From the NCBI GenBank assembly GCA_017501565.1, contig JAFVWP010000135.1:1-37479 (forward strand): DNA of 37,479 nt, given 5' to 3'. The DNA is from Elusimicrobiaceae bacterium. GTDB taxonomy: Bacteria > Elusimicrobiota > Elusimicrobia > Elusimicrobiales > Elusimicrobiaceae. Numbering within the stretch: position 1 is the stretch's first letter; every line of letters begins with the position of its first letter. The notes below the pieces were generated by a model. That model worked only from the letters and a program-made list of their open reading frames with translations. It did no database searches and was not told the DNA's origin. The translations under genes were made by a program, and so were the position numbers. This document shows positions 8,031 to 16,437 of this stretch, in pieces.

Positions 8031-11000
8031 ATGACATTTCATCAAATCTTCAAAGTGATCATTGGCAAAGCGGCCCTGGGGGCAGTTTTGCCGTTGTTGT
8101 GTTTGGCGGCTCAGCCCGTCTTTGCCCAATCTGCCGAAGTGCGCTCCATGGGTGTGTATTACGTGGACGGCTCTACGAACATCAATGATGTTTATTGTAA
8201 CTGGGATTTAGCCTCCAAAACCGATACGCAAATTGCCAATGCTTATAAAGGTGGAATCGTCAACGTTGGCGATAAAGAAACGTTAGATCCTTGGCAAACG
8301 TCGGCTTTGATTGAATATGATCAACCTTACCCCGATCCGAAATCTGCCAACAATTACCCGAACCACTGCTTGGGAATGTGTATGGACGTGTATTGTACCA
8401 ACAAGCCCAACGGCGCGGCTACCTATTCTATCTCGTTCCCGATTCAAAATATCCGCTTTGAAATCGCCAAATACTATGGCTCTAAGGATATTAATAATCC
8501 CGACACCGCTCCCGCTGTGCGCACAATTGACATGAGCGTGATGAAAAATAAAATTTATATTGATGGGGCAGCTGTCACTGAAAATGTAGATTTGTCCAAC
8601 TATATGTGCGCGGCCTATTCCTGTTGGGGGTCTGCTTCCCAATTTGTGAATACCCAATCTTGCCCCAACCCGCAATATGAATGTGTATCGAGAGCTTCTT
8701 TGATAAAAAGTGGGTATGATGAAGCAGATCTTTGTAAGGAATTAACTGTTAATCCTGGAAATCTTGATATGTGGGATGCTGAATGGTGGGGACAGATTGT
8801 AGAGCGAATTGATACCGACGCCGACCAAGGCTATTGTTGCCGCCGTTTAGCTGACTCTGAAGGGCAATATAATATTACTCCAAGTGTTTATACTGCATCT
8901 GCGATGTCAAATTCCAAGTTGAAAGGCCAATTAGACGGAAAAAATATTGGAACCGATGGTGCAAAAGAAAATGAAGATTGGGTCTATTGCGGATTTTCCA
9001 CTTCTTGTAAAGAAGACGGCACCAGCGACGATTGTGCCAACGGCCGCGAAAGCTTGTGTATTATCCGCGCTGAAGGCACCGGTAAAGGCTATAATGACCC
9101 CATTCGTTTCTGCGCTCCGTGGGACGGCTCATACGAAATTTTAGGTGAATTTGGCAAAACTAACGGCCAATACGGTGTACGCGGTACCGTGCATACGGAC
9201 TACCCCGGCGACGGCATTGCCGTAGAACAAATCACCATTGACCAAACCTTTACTTATCCGGGCAATAACCAATATCCTATTCAGGTTGACGTAACCAACG
9301 TACATACCGTACGCAGTACGCCCAGTGTGGTGGGCGGTATGGAAGCCGTAGCCGCTTTGCCGTATAATATCCGCTATCGCTTGAGTAAAGATGCGGATGT
9401 CAAAATGCAAATTTTTGACGCTTCTGCCGTCGTACCGACTACTAACCAAGGCGACACCAATATCAGCGATAATGATGCCGAATTGGTCTTGACCCAAGAT
9501 AATGTCGTACGCACTTTGGTGGATTGGAAACCGCGCTTAGGCGAAGGCATCAAAGGCTCCGAAAGCGACAAGCTTATCACCGAAAGCGAAGATTGGGACG
9601 GACGCGATGATTCCGGCCGCTTATTGCCCGCCAACAACTATTTGGTTTCTATTCAAGCCAAGAGCCAAGACGAATGGCCGGGGACCGACTTCTCCCGCGC
9701 TGTAACACGTCAGATTTCTGTGGACCCGTTGAAATTGACGGATATTCAAGTGGAAGGATTGAATAAGCGCTCTACCGCTTATGCTACCATTCACTATGTT
9801 CCTACGGAAAACTCCAATGTTTACTTTAATGTCTATTCCCCGGGAACAACCTTTGAAAGTTTAGATACGCTTGGCTCTGCCCCCACCGGTACGGCTCCGA
9901 CTATTACTAATAATAGCGGCAGCTTGATTTACCAAAGCCAACAACAGCGTTCCCGCGGCTTGAGCTACCCTGATAAATGGGACGGCTTGTGCCACAATGC
10001 AGACGGCTGTGCTATTCCGTATGCCAAAGGGACCAAGTTGCCCTTCTCCGGAGACGTTTTTGACGGAACCGCTGCTTCTTGTACGGCAGGGGAAGGCACC
10101 TTAAGCGGAAACAATTGTGTGGTAACTTATGCCAACGGCGCTCCGTTGCCGGACGGCGATTATGTATATGTATTGTGGGCGGAAATTCCGTACACCGATA
10201 CATACACCAATGCCGCCGGAAAGGTTTACACCGGTGTAAAAACTTTGAAATATAAAATGGGCTTGATCTCTGTGGAACGCGGGTTGGTGGATATTACCAT
10301 TCAGCCGGTCAGCTATTCCACCATCGGCTCCAGCCCGACGGCTTACGGCTTAGATCCTTTCATCTTTAAATATTCTATTGCCCGTGAAGCCAATGTAAAC
10401 GCTTATGTAAAGAACACTGCCGGTGTCATCGTGAAGACTTTGACCGACGAAGGCGGCAATACCAACGTAGCCCAACAAATGAATACTTTGTCTTGGGACG
10501 GACGTGATAATGCCGGACGTATGGTGGGCCCCGGTACCTACATGTTTGTAGTGGAAACCAGAGACCCGATGTTCCCCTTAAGCGTACAAACGCAAGCGAG
10601 CGCTATCTTCCCGGTGGACTTGTACCGCGTGGTGGACGTTACCACTACCGACGTTTACGGCGATAGCGAAGCCCGTGCCACCATCAACTACTATTTATCT
10701 AAGGCGATGAACGTCCAAATTGATGTGTATAATAAGGACGTTGTCATTCCCGCCCAAAATCAAACCGGCACGACCACTACCCAAAATATTACCACCATTC
10801 CGGCTCAGGTAACGGCGGTGGCGGAACTTGCGAACTTGACCGCCTTAAATACGGCTACTACCGGAACCAATACGGCCGGAAATGCCGTGGGCTATAAATA
10901 TGTATATACCCAACCGACGTTAACCGGTGATACTTACAGCTACTACCGCGTGACCAAAAACGTAACTGCTGTGAACGAGACCAACAATACCGAAACCTAT

Positions 11001-12905
11001 CAGGTAACGGAAATCTTGCTCTACAACGTAAAAGTAGTGGCTTGGCCGCCGCGCATCTGCGATAAACAAAGCGATGCTGCTGTATTTACCAACGGCTATG
11101 TTGACCCGGCTAAAAATCCGTCTTGTATTTATGTAAACGATACCACGTTTACCAACTACCCGGCCAATGCGCAAGCGGCTAAATACAACTATACCGAAGG
11201 GGCCCAACAAACCTTAGACGTTCGTTTGCAACCGATCAAAACCTTCAACCGCTCTGCCACCAAAGCCGGAGACGGCGTAAAGATTACCGAAGAATGGGAC
11301 GCGCAATACTTCTACAACCCGACCCCGGTCAGCGTATTGGACGGCGGTAAGAACAGCGTAGAAGCGGTCAACGAGTGTGCCAATCAAACGGATTTGACCC
11401 AATGTCCTTATGAAATGGTACCGGACGGCACCTATCCGTTCTACATTTCTGCTAAAACGGAAGAACCTGTCAACCTGTACTATGACAAACAAACGGCTGT
11501 GCCGAATACGGATGGTGCTGTTGCGCAAACCGGCCTGTATGCTACGGAAAAACCGGTCTACCGCTTAAACGTAACCCGCGGCCCCGTGTATTTCTTGGAC
11601 GGCTCTGTGGCGGTGTACCCCAATGCGCCGCAGTTGTTCAATACTTCTTCCGGCCCGGTTTTTGTACCGCCGTATGAAATCAACTTTGCCATCAGCCGCG
11701 CGGCTACCGTGCAAGTGGCAGTGGTAGCGTTGGAAGACGGCTTATGCACCACGCAAGGCACCACCATGGCTAACGGCACAAACGTATATAGTGCCAAAGC
11801 AGGTGATGTCTGCAAATACTTAAGCACGATGACCATTGTCAATACGCCGAACTTTGACCCTAATATCATTCGCAAAATCTATTGGGACGGCACTGACAAT
11901 AACGGCAAATACGTCCGCAACGGCAATTATGAAGTGCGCTTAACCGCGATTAACTACCCCGATGCCGGATTGTACCAGCCGACCATCAAACAGCTGACTT
12001 TGAACGTAGATTTGTTGAAAGTGTTTGACTTGCCGGAAACGGAATCTTATGCCATCAACGTACGCGGTACGGATATGAAAGTGTCTTACCAAATCTCTGT
12101 ACCGATGAAAGTGGCCATTCAAATCTTCAAACCGGGTACCACCATTTATGACTATCAAAAGGGTACCTTGCGCGATCCGGCCACCGGAAAAGAAGTGCAA
12201 GATATACGTGATGTGTTGGTGAAAACCATTGTCGGTATCCGCCCGTCCACGACCTTGATTGAAGAATTGTGGGACGGCACCGACTATGCCCAACAAGACG
12301 TACCGGACGGCACCTATCCGTTCCGCTTCGTCACGGCGTTGAACACCGCCGATATAGACACCATTACCGGGGAAATTATCCCGGGCGATGATAAGTCCGC
12401 TACCCCTGCGGATTGGAAAATCCAACGGGTGGCCGATACCTATCAATATGTCAACCTGCATAATGCCACGGTGGCTATCGGTGACGGACAATTTGTGTGC
12501 GAAGATTGGGAAAAGACCGTATTCTTCTATCCCAATCCGTTCAAGACCCCGACCGGTACCTTGGAAGTTACCAAACTCCCGGTACCCGGAAAAATGAGCA
12601 TTAAGCTTTATAACTTAGCCGGGGACTTGGTCAGAGAAAAAGGCTTTACCTGTGTAGATGCTAATAATATGAGCGTTGTTATGAACGGCTCCTTAGATTT
12701 GCGCCCCGACAACAGCGTCAGCAACAATGTTTACACCGGCAACATGCCCTCTGTACGCAACGCAGCTTTGAGATGCTTCTGGGATAGAACCAACGACCAT
12801 GGCAAAAAAGTAGCCCGTGGCGTGTACTTTGGATTGGTAGATTTCAGAGCGCAAAACGGCAGACAACACTGCCAAAAGGTCGTAAAAATCTTGATTCCCA
12901 GATAA
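8031..12905 (+). CDS. Giant secreted protein with FlgD-like Ig repeats and a type IX-like C-terminal domain
   Basis: The 1624-residue product has a signal peptide at about 1-33 (ends PVFAQ). The N-terminal region, about 40-370, is Cys-rich (for example CLGMCMDVYC and SYCCRR-type clusters), suggesting disulfides. About seven FlgD-like Ig modules follow, recognised by a W-D-G-x-D-x-x-G core and a later G-x-Y strand, with Trp at residues 522, 650, 822, 1089, 1285, 1414 and 1584. A Thr/Asn-rich linker lies near 900-955. The C-terminus has YPNPF at about 1500, then a YNLAGDLV strand and ARGVYFGLVDF, ending KVVKILIPR, which resembles the C-terminal domains of type IX secretion substrates. The next gene is PorV-like, which supports surface export. 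The likely role is adhesin or surface-layer component, but no enzymatic domain is visible. Start ATG 8031 precedes the signal peptide directly. Confidence 0.85.
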   Translation: MTFHQIFKVIIGKAALGAVLPLLCLAAQPVFAQSAEVRSMGVYYVDGSTNINDVYCNWDLASKTDTQIANAYKGGIVNVGDKETLDPWQTSALIEYDQPYPDPKSANNYPNHCLGMCMDVYCTNKPNGAATYSISFPIQNIRFEIAKYYGSKDINNPDTAPAVRTIDMSVMKNKIYIDGAAVTENVDLSNYMCAAYSCWGSASQFVNTQSCPNPQYECVSRASLIKSGYDEADLCKELTVNPGNLDMWDAEWWGQIVERIDTDADQGYCCRRLADSEGQYNITPSVYTASAMSNSKLKGQLDGKNIGTDGAKENEDWVYCGFSTSCKEDGTSDDCANGRESLCIIRAEGTGKGYNDPIRFCAPWDGSYEILGEFGKTNGQYGVRGTVHTDYPGDGIAVEQITIDQTFTYPGNNQYPIQVDVTNVHTVRSTPSVVGGMEAVAALPYNIRYRLSKDADVKMQIFDASAVVPTTNQGDTNISDNDAELVLTQDNVVRTLVDWKPRLGEGIKGSESDKLITESEDWDGRDDSGRLLPANNYLVSIQAKSQDEWPGTDFSRAVTRQISVDPLKLTDIQVEGLNKRSTAYATIHYVPTENSNVYFNVYSPGTTFESLDTLGSAPTGTAPTITNNSGSLIYQSQQQRSRGLSYPDKWDGLCHNADGCAIPYAKGTKLPFSGDVFDGTAASCTAGEGTLSGNNCVVTYANGAPLPDGDYVYVLWAEIPYTDTYTNAAGKVYTGVKTLKYKMGLISVERGLVDITIQPVSYSTIGSSPTAYGLDPFIFKYSIAREANVNAYVKNTAGVIVKTLTDEGGNTNVAQQMNTLSWDGRDNAGRMVGPGTYMFVVETRDPMFPLSVQTQASAIFPVDLYRVVDVTTTDVYGDSEARATINYYLSKAMNVQIDVYNKDVVIPAQNQTGTTTTQNITTIPAQVTAVAELANLTALNTATTGTNTAGNAVGYKYVYTQPTLTGDTYSYYRVTKNVTAVNETNNTETYQVTEILLYNVKVVAWPPRICDKQSDAAVFTNGYVDPAKNPSCIYVNDTTFTNYPANAQAAKYNYTEGAQQTLDVRLQPIKTFNRSATKAGDGVKITEEWDAQYFYNPTPVSVLDGGKNSVEAVNECANQTDLTQCPYEMVPDGTYPFYISAKTEEPVNLYYDKQTAVPNTDGAVAQTGLYATEKPVYRLNVTRGPVYFLDGSVAVYPNAPQLFNTSSGPVFVPPYEINFAISRAATVQVAVVALEDGLCTTQGTTMANGTNVYSAKAGDVCKYLSTMTIVNTPNFDPNIIRKIYWDGTDNNGKYVRNGNYEVRLTAINYPDAGLYQPTIKQLTLNVDLLKVFDLPETESYAINVRGTDMKVSYQISVPMKVAIQIFKPGTTIYDYQKGTLRDPATGKEVQDIRDVLVKTIVGIRPSTTLIEELWDGTDYAQQDVPDGTYPFRFVTALNTADIDTITGEIIPGDDKSATPADWKIQRVADTYQYVNLHNATVAIGDGQFVCEDWEKTVFFYPNPFKTPTGTLEVTKLPVPGKMSIKLYNLAGDLVREKGFTCVDANNMSVVMNGSLDLRPDNSVSNNVYTGNMPSVRNAALRCFWDRTNDHGKKVARGVYFGLVDFRAQNGRQHCQKVVKILIPR

Positions 12906-12916
12906 ATAGGTAATTT

Positions 12917-13885
12917 ATGAACATCAAATATAGAGTTTTAATAGCTTGTTTAGCCTTGGCTTTGGCGGCTCCTGCCGCCATGGCCTCCACCAATGCCGAT
13001 GCCGGTACCAGCGCCAGCGCATTCTTGAAAATTGACGCCGGTTCCCCGCGTGCCCAAGCATTGGGTAATGCCTACGTATCCGTAGCTGACGGCCCGGAAG
13101 CCTTGTTCTGGAACCCTGCCGGTGCCGCTTCTGCCACCACGCGTGAGATTGAATTTTCCTACTTGGACTATTTGCAAGGTTACAAAGCCCGCACATTGGC
13201 CTACTTGCAACCGATGGGAAAAACCATTATCGGGGTGACGTTCAATTATATGGATATGGACGGCTTTGATTATCGTGACTCTTATGGTCATCAACAACCG
13301 GTAGTAGATAAGCCGGTGCAGAACTTTGTGGGCAGTTTGTCTTTGGCCCGCGGGTTCTTCAACCAAGGTTTACAAATCGGTGCTACGGCTAAATATATCA
13401 ATGAAAAATTGGACACCTATCGCTATACCAACGTAGGTTTTGACGTAGGTGCCAAAGCGCGCCCTTGGCAATGGTTGGGTTTGGGCGGTGCTATTGTAAA
13501 CATCGGTGATAAAGAAGAAATGCCGCGCGGTTGGCGCGTCGGCGGTGATATTAACACCAAATATTGGACCTTGTCCACCGAATATATGAAATATGTAGAT
13601 GACGACGGACGTTTTGGCGTCGGTTTGGAAGTCCATATTCCGGAAGACATCTTGCAAGTGGCCCAATTTGATTTACGTGTGGGTTGGTATGACCGCGAAA
13701 GCACCGGTTACAGCGAGAGCGAAAACTTGAAGAGCTTAGGCTTAGATGCCACTTCCAAAGTATCCTTCGGTTTTGGTATTTACAGCTCTGAATTGTTCGG
13801 TTATGGTGCCAGCATTGACTATGCTGTTACGCCGTTTGGGGCGTTGGGTACTTCCCAACAGATTGCCGTATCGGTACAATTTTAG
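12917..13885 (+). CDS. PorV/PorQ-family outer-membrane beta-barrel protein
   Basis: The 322-residue product has a signal peptide at about 1-23 (ends AAMAS). It then shows the PorV/UPF0164 signature: Gly-Ser-Pro-Arg-Ala-x-Ala-Leu-Gly-Asn-Ala-Tyr, followed by DGPEALFWNPAG. The rest alternates short amphipathic strands and turns as in FadL-like barrels and ends in an aromatic residue (AVSVQF), the typical outer-membrane barrel terminus. In Bacteroidota, PorV is the outer-membrane shuttle of the type IX system and binds C-terminal signals of cargo. Here the gene lies 11 nt after a gene whose product ends in a type IX-like domain, so a cargo-carrier relationship is a reasonable inference. No other type IX component is in the window. 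A Tad pilin gene follows 31 nt later. Confidence 0.85.
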   Translation: MNIKYRVLIACLALALAAPAAMASTNADAGTSASAFLKIDAGSPRAQALGNAYVSVADGPEALFWNPAGAASATTREIEFSYLDYLQGYKARTLAYLQPMGKTIIGVTFNYMDMDGFDYRDSYGHQQPVVDKPVQNFVGSLSLARGFFNQGLQIGATAKYINEKLDTYRYTNVGFDVGAKARPWQWLGLGGAIVNIGDKEEMPRGWRVGGDINTKYWTLSTEYMKYVDDDGRFGVGLEVHIPEDILQVAQFDLRVGWYDRESTGYSESENLKSLGLDATSKVSFGFGIYSSELFGYGASIDYAVTPFGALGTSQQIAVSVQF

Positions 13886-13916
13886 TTATTACAGGGCTTT
13901 AAAGTCCGGGACGTAT

Positions 13917-14105
13917 ATGAGAAAAGAGTCTAAAGTTTATAAGCTCTTAAAAGACCGCAAAGGTCAAACGGCTGTGGAATATATTATCACGGCGTTTATG
14001 TTATTCGGTGCTTTTTTGGCTTTCTATGCTTTATACTCAAACTTGGTTCCCCAGCAGTTTGACCAAGGAGCCAAACTCATTTTGACGGAATACAATGCAA
14101 ATTAG
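13917..14105 (+). CDS. flp: Flp/Fap-type pilin, first copy
   Basis: The 62-residue product has a basic leader (MRKESKVYKLLKDRK), a prepilin processing site after Gly (KG then QTAVEY), the Glu and Tyr at mature positions 5 and 6 typical of Flp pilins, and a hydrophobic helix IITAFMLFGAFLAFYALY. I chose ATG 13917 because the longer frame from 13746 runs inside the porV-like gene and lacks pilin features. Flp pilins are cleaved by a TadV/CpaA peptidase and polymerised by the Tad machine. The C-terminus is longer and more polar than the second copy, so it may be a minor or modified pilin. It sits between porV and the second flp gene. Confidence 0.88.
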   Translation: MRKESKVYKLLKDRKGQTAVEYIITAFMLFGAFLAFYALYSNLVPQQFDQGAKLILTEYNAN

Positions 14106-14128
14106 TTTTTAAAAATTAGGAGGAGTCT

Positions 14129-14356
14129 ATGAAGTTTATTATTGCAATGCAAACCAAATTAAACGCCATGAAAGATGTGGCTTTTAATTGCGTAAGAAAA
14201 AAAGAAGGCCAAAACACCATTGAATACATCATCATGTTGGGTGTAGTAGTAGGTATCGCCTTGTTAGTGGGCGGTTTGGTAAAGAGCATGATGCCTGAAG
14301 TATTCGAAAACGTAAAAGCCAAAATCATTGGCGGTGTAAACAGCACTGCTGAATAA
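14129..14356 (+). CDS. flp: Flp/Fap-type pilin, second copy (probable major pilin)
   Basis: The 75-residue product has a basic leader, a Gly processing site (RKKEG then QNTIEY), the conserved Glu-Tyr, a hydrophobic helix IIMLGVVVGIALLVGGLV and a short amphipathic tail. The ribosome-binding site AGGAGG just upstream is the strongest in the pilin group, which suits a highly made major subunit (inference). The leader of about 26 residues is longer than usual for Flp pilins. It lies 23 nt after the first flp and 20 nt before the tadE gene. Confidence 0.9.
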   Translation: MKFIIAMQTKLNAMKDVAFNCVRKKEGQNTIEYIIMLGVVVGIALLVGGLVKSMMPEVFENVKAKIIGGVNSTAE

Positions 14357-14376
14357 TAGGCCGGAGTTTTGCCGAC

Positions 14377-14865
14377 ATGAAAATCTTTCGTAGGGAGCGT
14401 GACGGGCAGATAACGGTAGAATTGATGCTTATTTTACCGGTATTGATGTTGATGGTGTTCTTTATCTTGGAATACGGCAACATCGCCTATCACACAATTA
14501 TAGCCAATCACGCTTCCTATGAATTTGCCCGAATCGGAGCTTTAGTAGCCGCTACCAAACCCAGCGGAAATTCTAACTCTTCCCGGGCCAAAAACAAAAT
14601 TAATGCCGCTAAGACAAAAGTTTTTGGGGCAGATGCAGGAAGAATTACCGTAGGTGTAAAAATAGAGTCCACCGGACGCGACCCGATGTATTCCCGTCAT
14701 CATCACGACGATGTGGTGGTAACGGTCATTTACCCGGTACGTTTGGTGTTCCCGGGGACGAGCTGGCTCTTGGCCAGTGACCCCAAAAGTGAAGGTATGC
14801 GTAAAATCAAAGCAGTAACCCGTATGCCGGTAGAAAAGATTTACGCAAGTTCGGACCCGAAATAA
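14377..14865 (+). CDS. tadE: TadE-family pseudopilin
   Basis: The 162-residue product has a short basic leader, a prepilin-type site (RDG then QITVEL) with Glu at mature position 5, a hydrophobic helix MLILPVLMLMVFFILEYGN, and a polar extracytoplasmic domain with AFARIGA-type helix and late beta strands. TadE proteins are minor pseudopilins needed for Flp pilus assembly, processed by the same peptidase as Flp. The helix followed by an invariant-looking Glu-Tyr-Gly segment is characteristic. It directly follows the two Flp genes. A second TadE-like gene lies at 30137. Family confidence is high. Confidence 0.88.
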   Translation: MKIFRRERDGQITVELMLILPVLMLMVFFILEYGNIAYHTIIANHASYEFARIGALVAATKPSGNSNSSRAKNKINAAKTKVFGADAGRITVGVKIESTGRDPMYSRHHHDDVVVTVIYPVRLVFPGTSWLLASDPKSEGMRKIKAVTRMPVEKIYASSDPK

Positions 14866-14925
14866 GTGGCCGATACAAATCAAAATTTGCTTTAATTAAA
14901 CTTGGATTTACATTAAGGAGAGATG

Positions 14926-15678
14926 ATGAAAAAAGGAATACTTCTGCCCGTTGTATTTGCTCTGTTGGCAGCGGCGGTATATATGTGGTTGCTCAACGGG
15001 GAACAAAAAAAGATTAAAGATTCCAAAACTACCAAAATGGTTTTGGTGGCCGATCGTGATATTAAAGAACGCGACGTCATTAAACGCGAGTATTTAAAAC
15101 GTGTTGCCATTCCGGCCGCTTATATCCAAAAAGATGCTTTTATTTGGAATTCTGAATCTGATTTTGCCAAAGTGGACAATGCCATTGCCCGCGTACAGAT
15201 TCCTAAAGGAAACCAACTCTCCAAATATGCGATTACATCTCTTTCTCCTGAAGCGGGTTTGTCCAGCAAAATCCCGGTGGATATGAGAGGTTTTATCATT
15301 ACGGTAGACTCCAACGTGGCCAGCATGGTAAAACCCGATGATAACGTAGACGTTTTGCTTACTTTTGAAGCAAATATGAAAAGCGGCGCCCGCCAAAAAG
15401 TAACGGTGACCCTGTTACAAAACGTAAAAGTATTGGGCGTAGGCTCCAACTTGGGACAAGGCTTAGATGCCAAGGCGGCTGCTGCTATGAGAAACGAAGA
15501 AGAAAATGCCTCTGCCTATACCGACACCAGCGCCTTGAGTTTGGCTTTATCTACGCGTGATGCGCAGTATTTGGCTTTGGCCAAAGAAGAAGGCACCTTA
15601 ACCGTAACCTTGCGTTCTCCGGGTGATTTGACGCGGTTTATGATGGACATTGCAACATTTGAAAAATTATTCCAATAA
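14926..15678 (+). CDS. cpaB: CpaB/RcpC Flp pilus assembly protein
   Basis: The product of about 250 residues has an N-terminal TM anchor (ILLPVVFALLAAAVYMWLL) and an SAF domain at about 38-105 (MVLVADRDIKERDVIKREYL, then VQIPKGNQLSKYAI), followed by the RcpC-type domain with GFIITVD, VKPDDNVDVLLTF and VTVTLLQNVKVLGVG, and late ALSTRDAQYLALAKEEGTLTV. CpaB works in the periplasm next to the secretin in Tad pilus biogenesis. Two ATGs occur in tandem at 14923 and 14926. The AAGGAG at 14915-14920 is better spaced for the second, so I chose 14926. It is 15 nt upstream of the secretin gene. Confidence 0.9.
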   Translation: MKKGILLPVVFALLAAAVYMWLLNGEQKKIKDSKTTKMVLVADRDIKERDVIKREYLKRVAIPAAYIQKDAFIWNSESDFAKVDNAIARVQIPKGNQLSKYAITSLSPEAGLSSKIPVDMRGFIITVDSNVASMVKPDDNVDVLLTFEANMKSGARQKVTVTLLQNVKVLGVGSNLGQGLDAKAAAAMRNEEENASAYTDTSALSLALSTRDAQYLALAKEEGTLTVTLRSPGDLTRFMMDIATFEKLFQ

Positions 15679-15693
15679 AGGAACGTAAAAAAT

Positions 15694-16428
15694 ATGAAAT
15701 CTACTGCAAAAATAACTTTATTCGTTTTATTGCTGGCTTTGGCGTGCCCTGCCGCCTTTGCCAAAAAGACGCGCCTGGTGGCCGTCAGTGCCGATGTGGT
15801 GGAAATCGGCGGTACTTTGACCTCTGCCAAGGGGTTTGAGTGGAACCAGATTTTTGACTTTGAAGAAGCCAATATCCCCGGTATTTTATCCTTGGGTGAG
15901 TTTGAACGTAAAACCGCCGTGGTAACCCGCTTGCGCTTGTCTGAAACGGAAGGCCGCGCACAGGTGCTTTCCAACCCGAAGATTGTTACCAGCTCCGGTA
16001 ATGCGGCTAAAATTACGGTAGGCGGTAAAGTACCTATACCGGTGGTGAATAACCAAGGCGTCGGCTCTCAATTGGAAGAATATGGTATTTTGCTTAACGT
16101 TTTGCCTACGATTATTCCGGAAAGAGGCAATATTATTGACTTGCAAGTACAGCTTTCCGTTTCTACGGTGGACTATTCCCGCACGGTATCCGTGGGTACG
16201 GCGACGGCTCCGTCTTTTACCAACCGCGATGTGGAAACCCACGTAGAATTAAACAGCGGTGAAACGTTGGTAATCGGCGGTTTAAAAAGCAGCTATCGCA
16301 ACGTCAGCGAAAACCGCGTTCCTTTCTTGGGCAAATTGCCTTTGATCGGTCTGTTGTTTAAATATAAAGATATTACGGAAGAACAACGCTCTCTCTTCTT
16401 ATTTATTACGGTTGAAGTGGTGGAATAA
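15694..16428 (+). CDS. cpaC: Short CpaC/RcpA-like secretin
   Basis: The 244-residue product has a signal peptide at about 1-22 (ACPAAFA) and the secretin core: VLSNPKIVTSSGNAAKITVGGKVPIPV, GILLNVLPTI, an internal V-E-T-H-V-E-L-N-S-G-E-T strand, VIGGLKS and VPFLGKLPLIGLLF near the end. Secretins form the outer-membrane channel for the pilus. Typical CpaC/RcpA proteins are 400 residues or more, with N-terminal BON or N0/N1 domains; here only about 60 residues precede the secretin core. No frameshift or upstream remnant is visible, so the gene appears naturally short. It sits between cpaB and the ATPase gene. Confidence 0.88.
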   Translation: MKSTAKITLFVLLLALACPAAFAKKTRLVAVSADVVEIGGTLTSAKGFEWNQIFDFEEANIPGILSLGEFERKTAVVTRLRLSETEGRAQVLSNPKIVTSSGNAAKITVGGKVPIPVVNNQGVGSQLEEYGILLNVLPTIIPERGNIIDLQVQLSVSTVDYSRTVSVGTATAPSFTNRDVETHVELNSGETLVIGGLKSSYRNVSENRVPFLGKLPLIGLLFKYKDITEEQRSLFLFITVEVVE

Positions 16429-16437
16429 CGAACTCTT

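Noticed and set aside
13746-13916. Upstream extension of the first Flp pilin
   Set aside because: It overlaps the end of the porV-like gene and lacks pilin features; ATG 13917 gives a normal basic leader and processing site.
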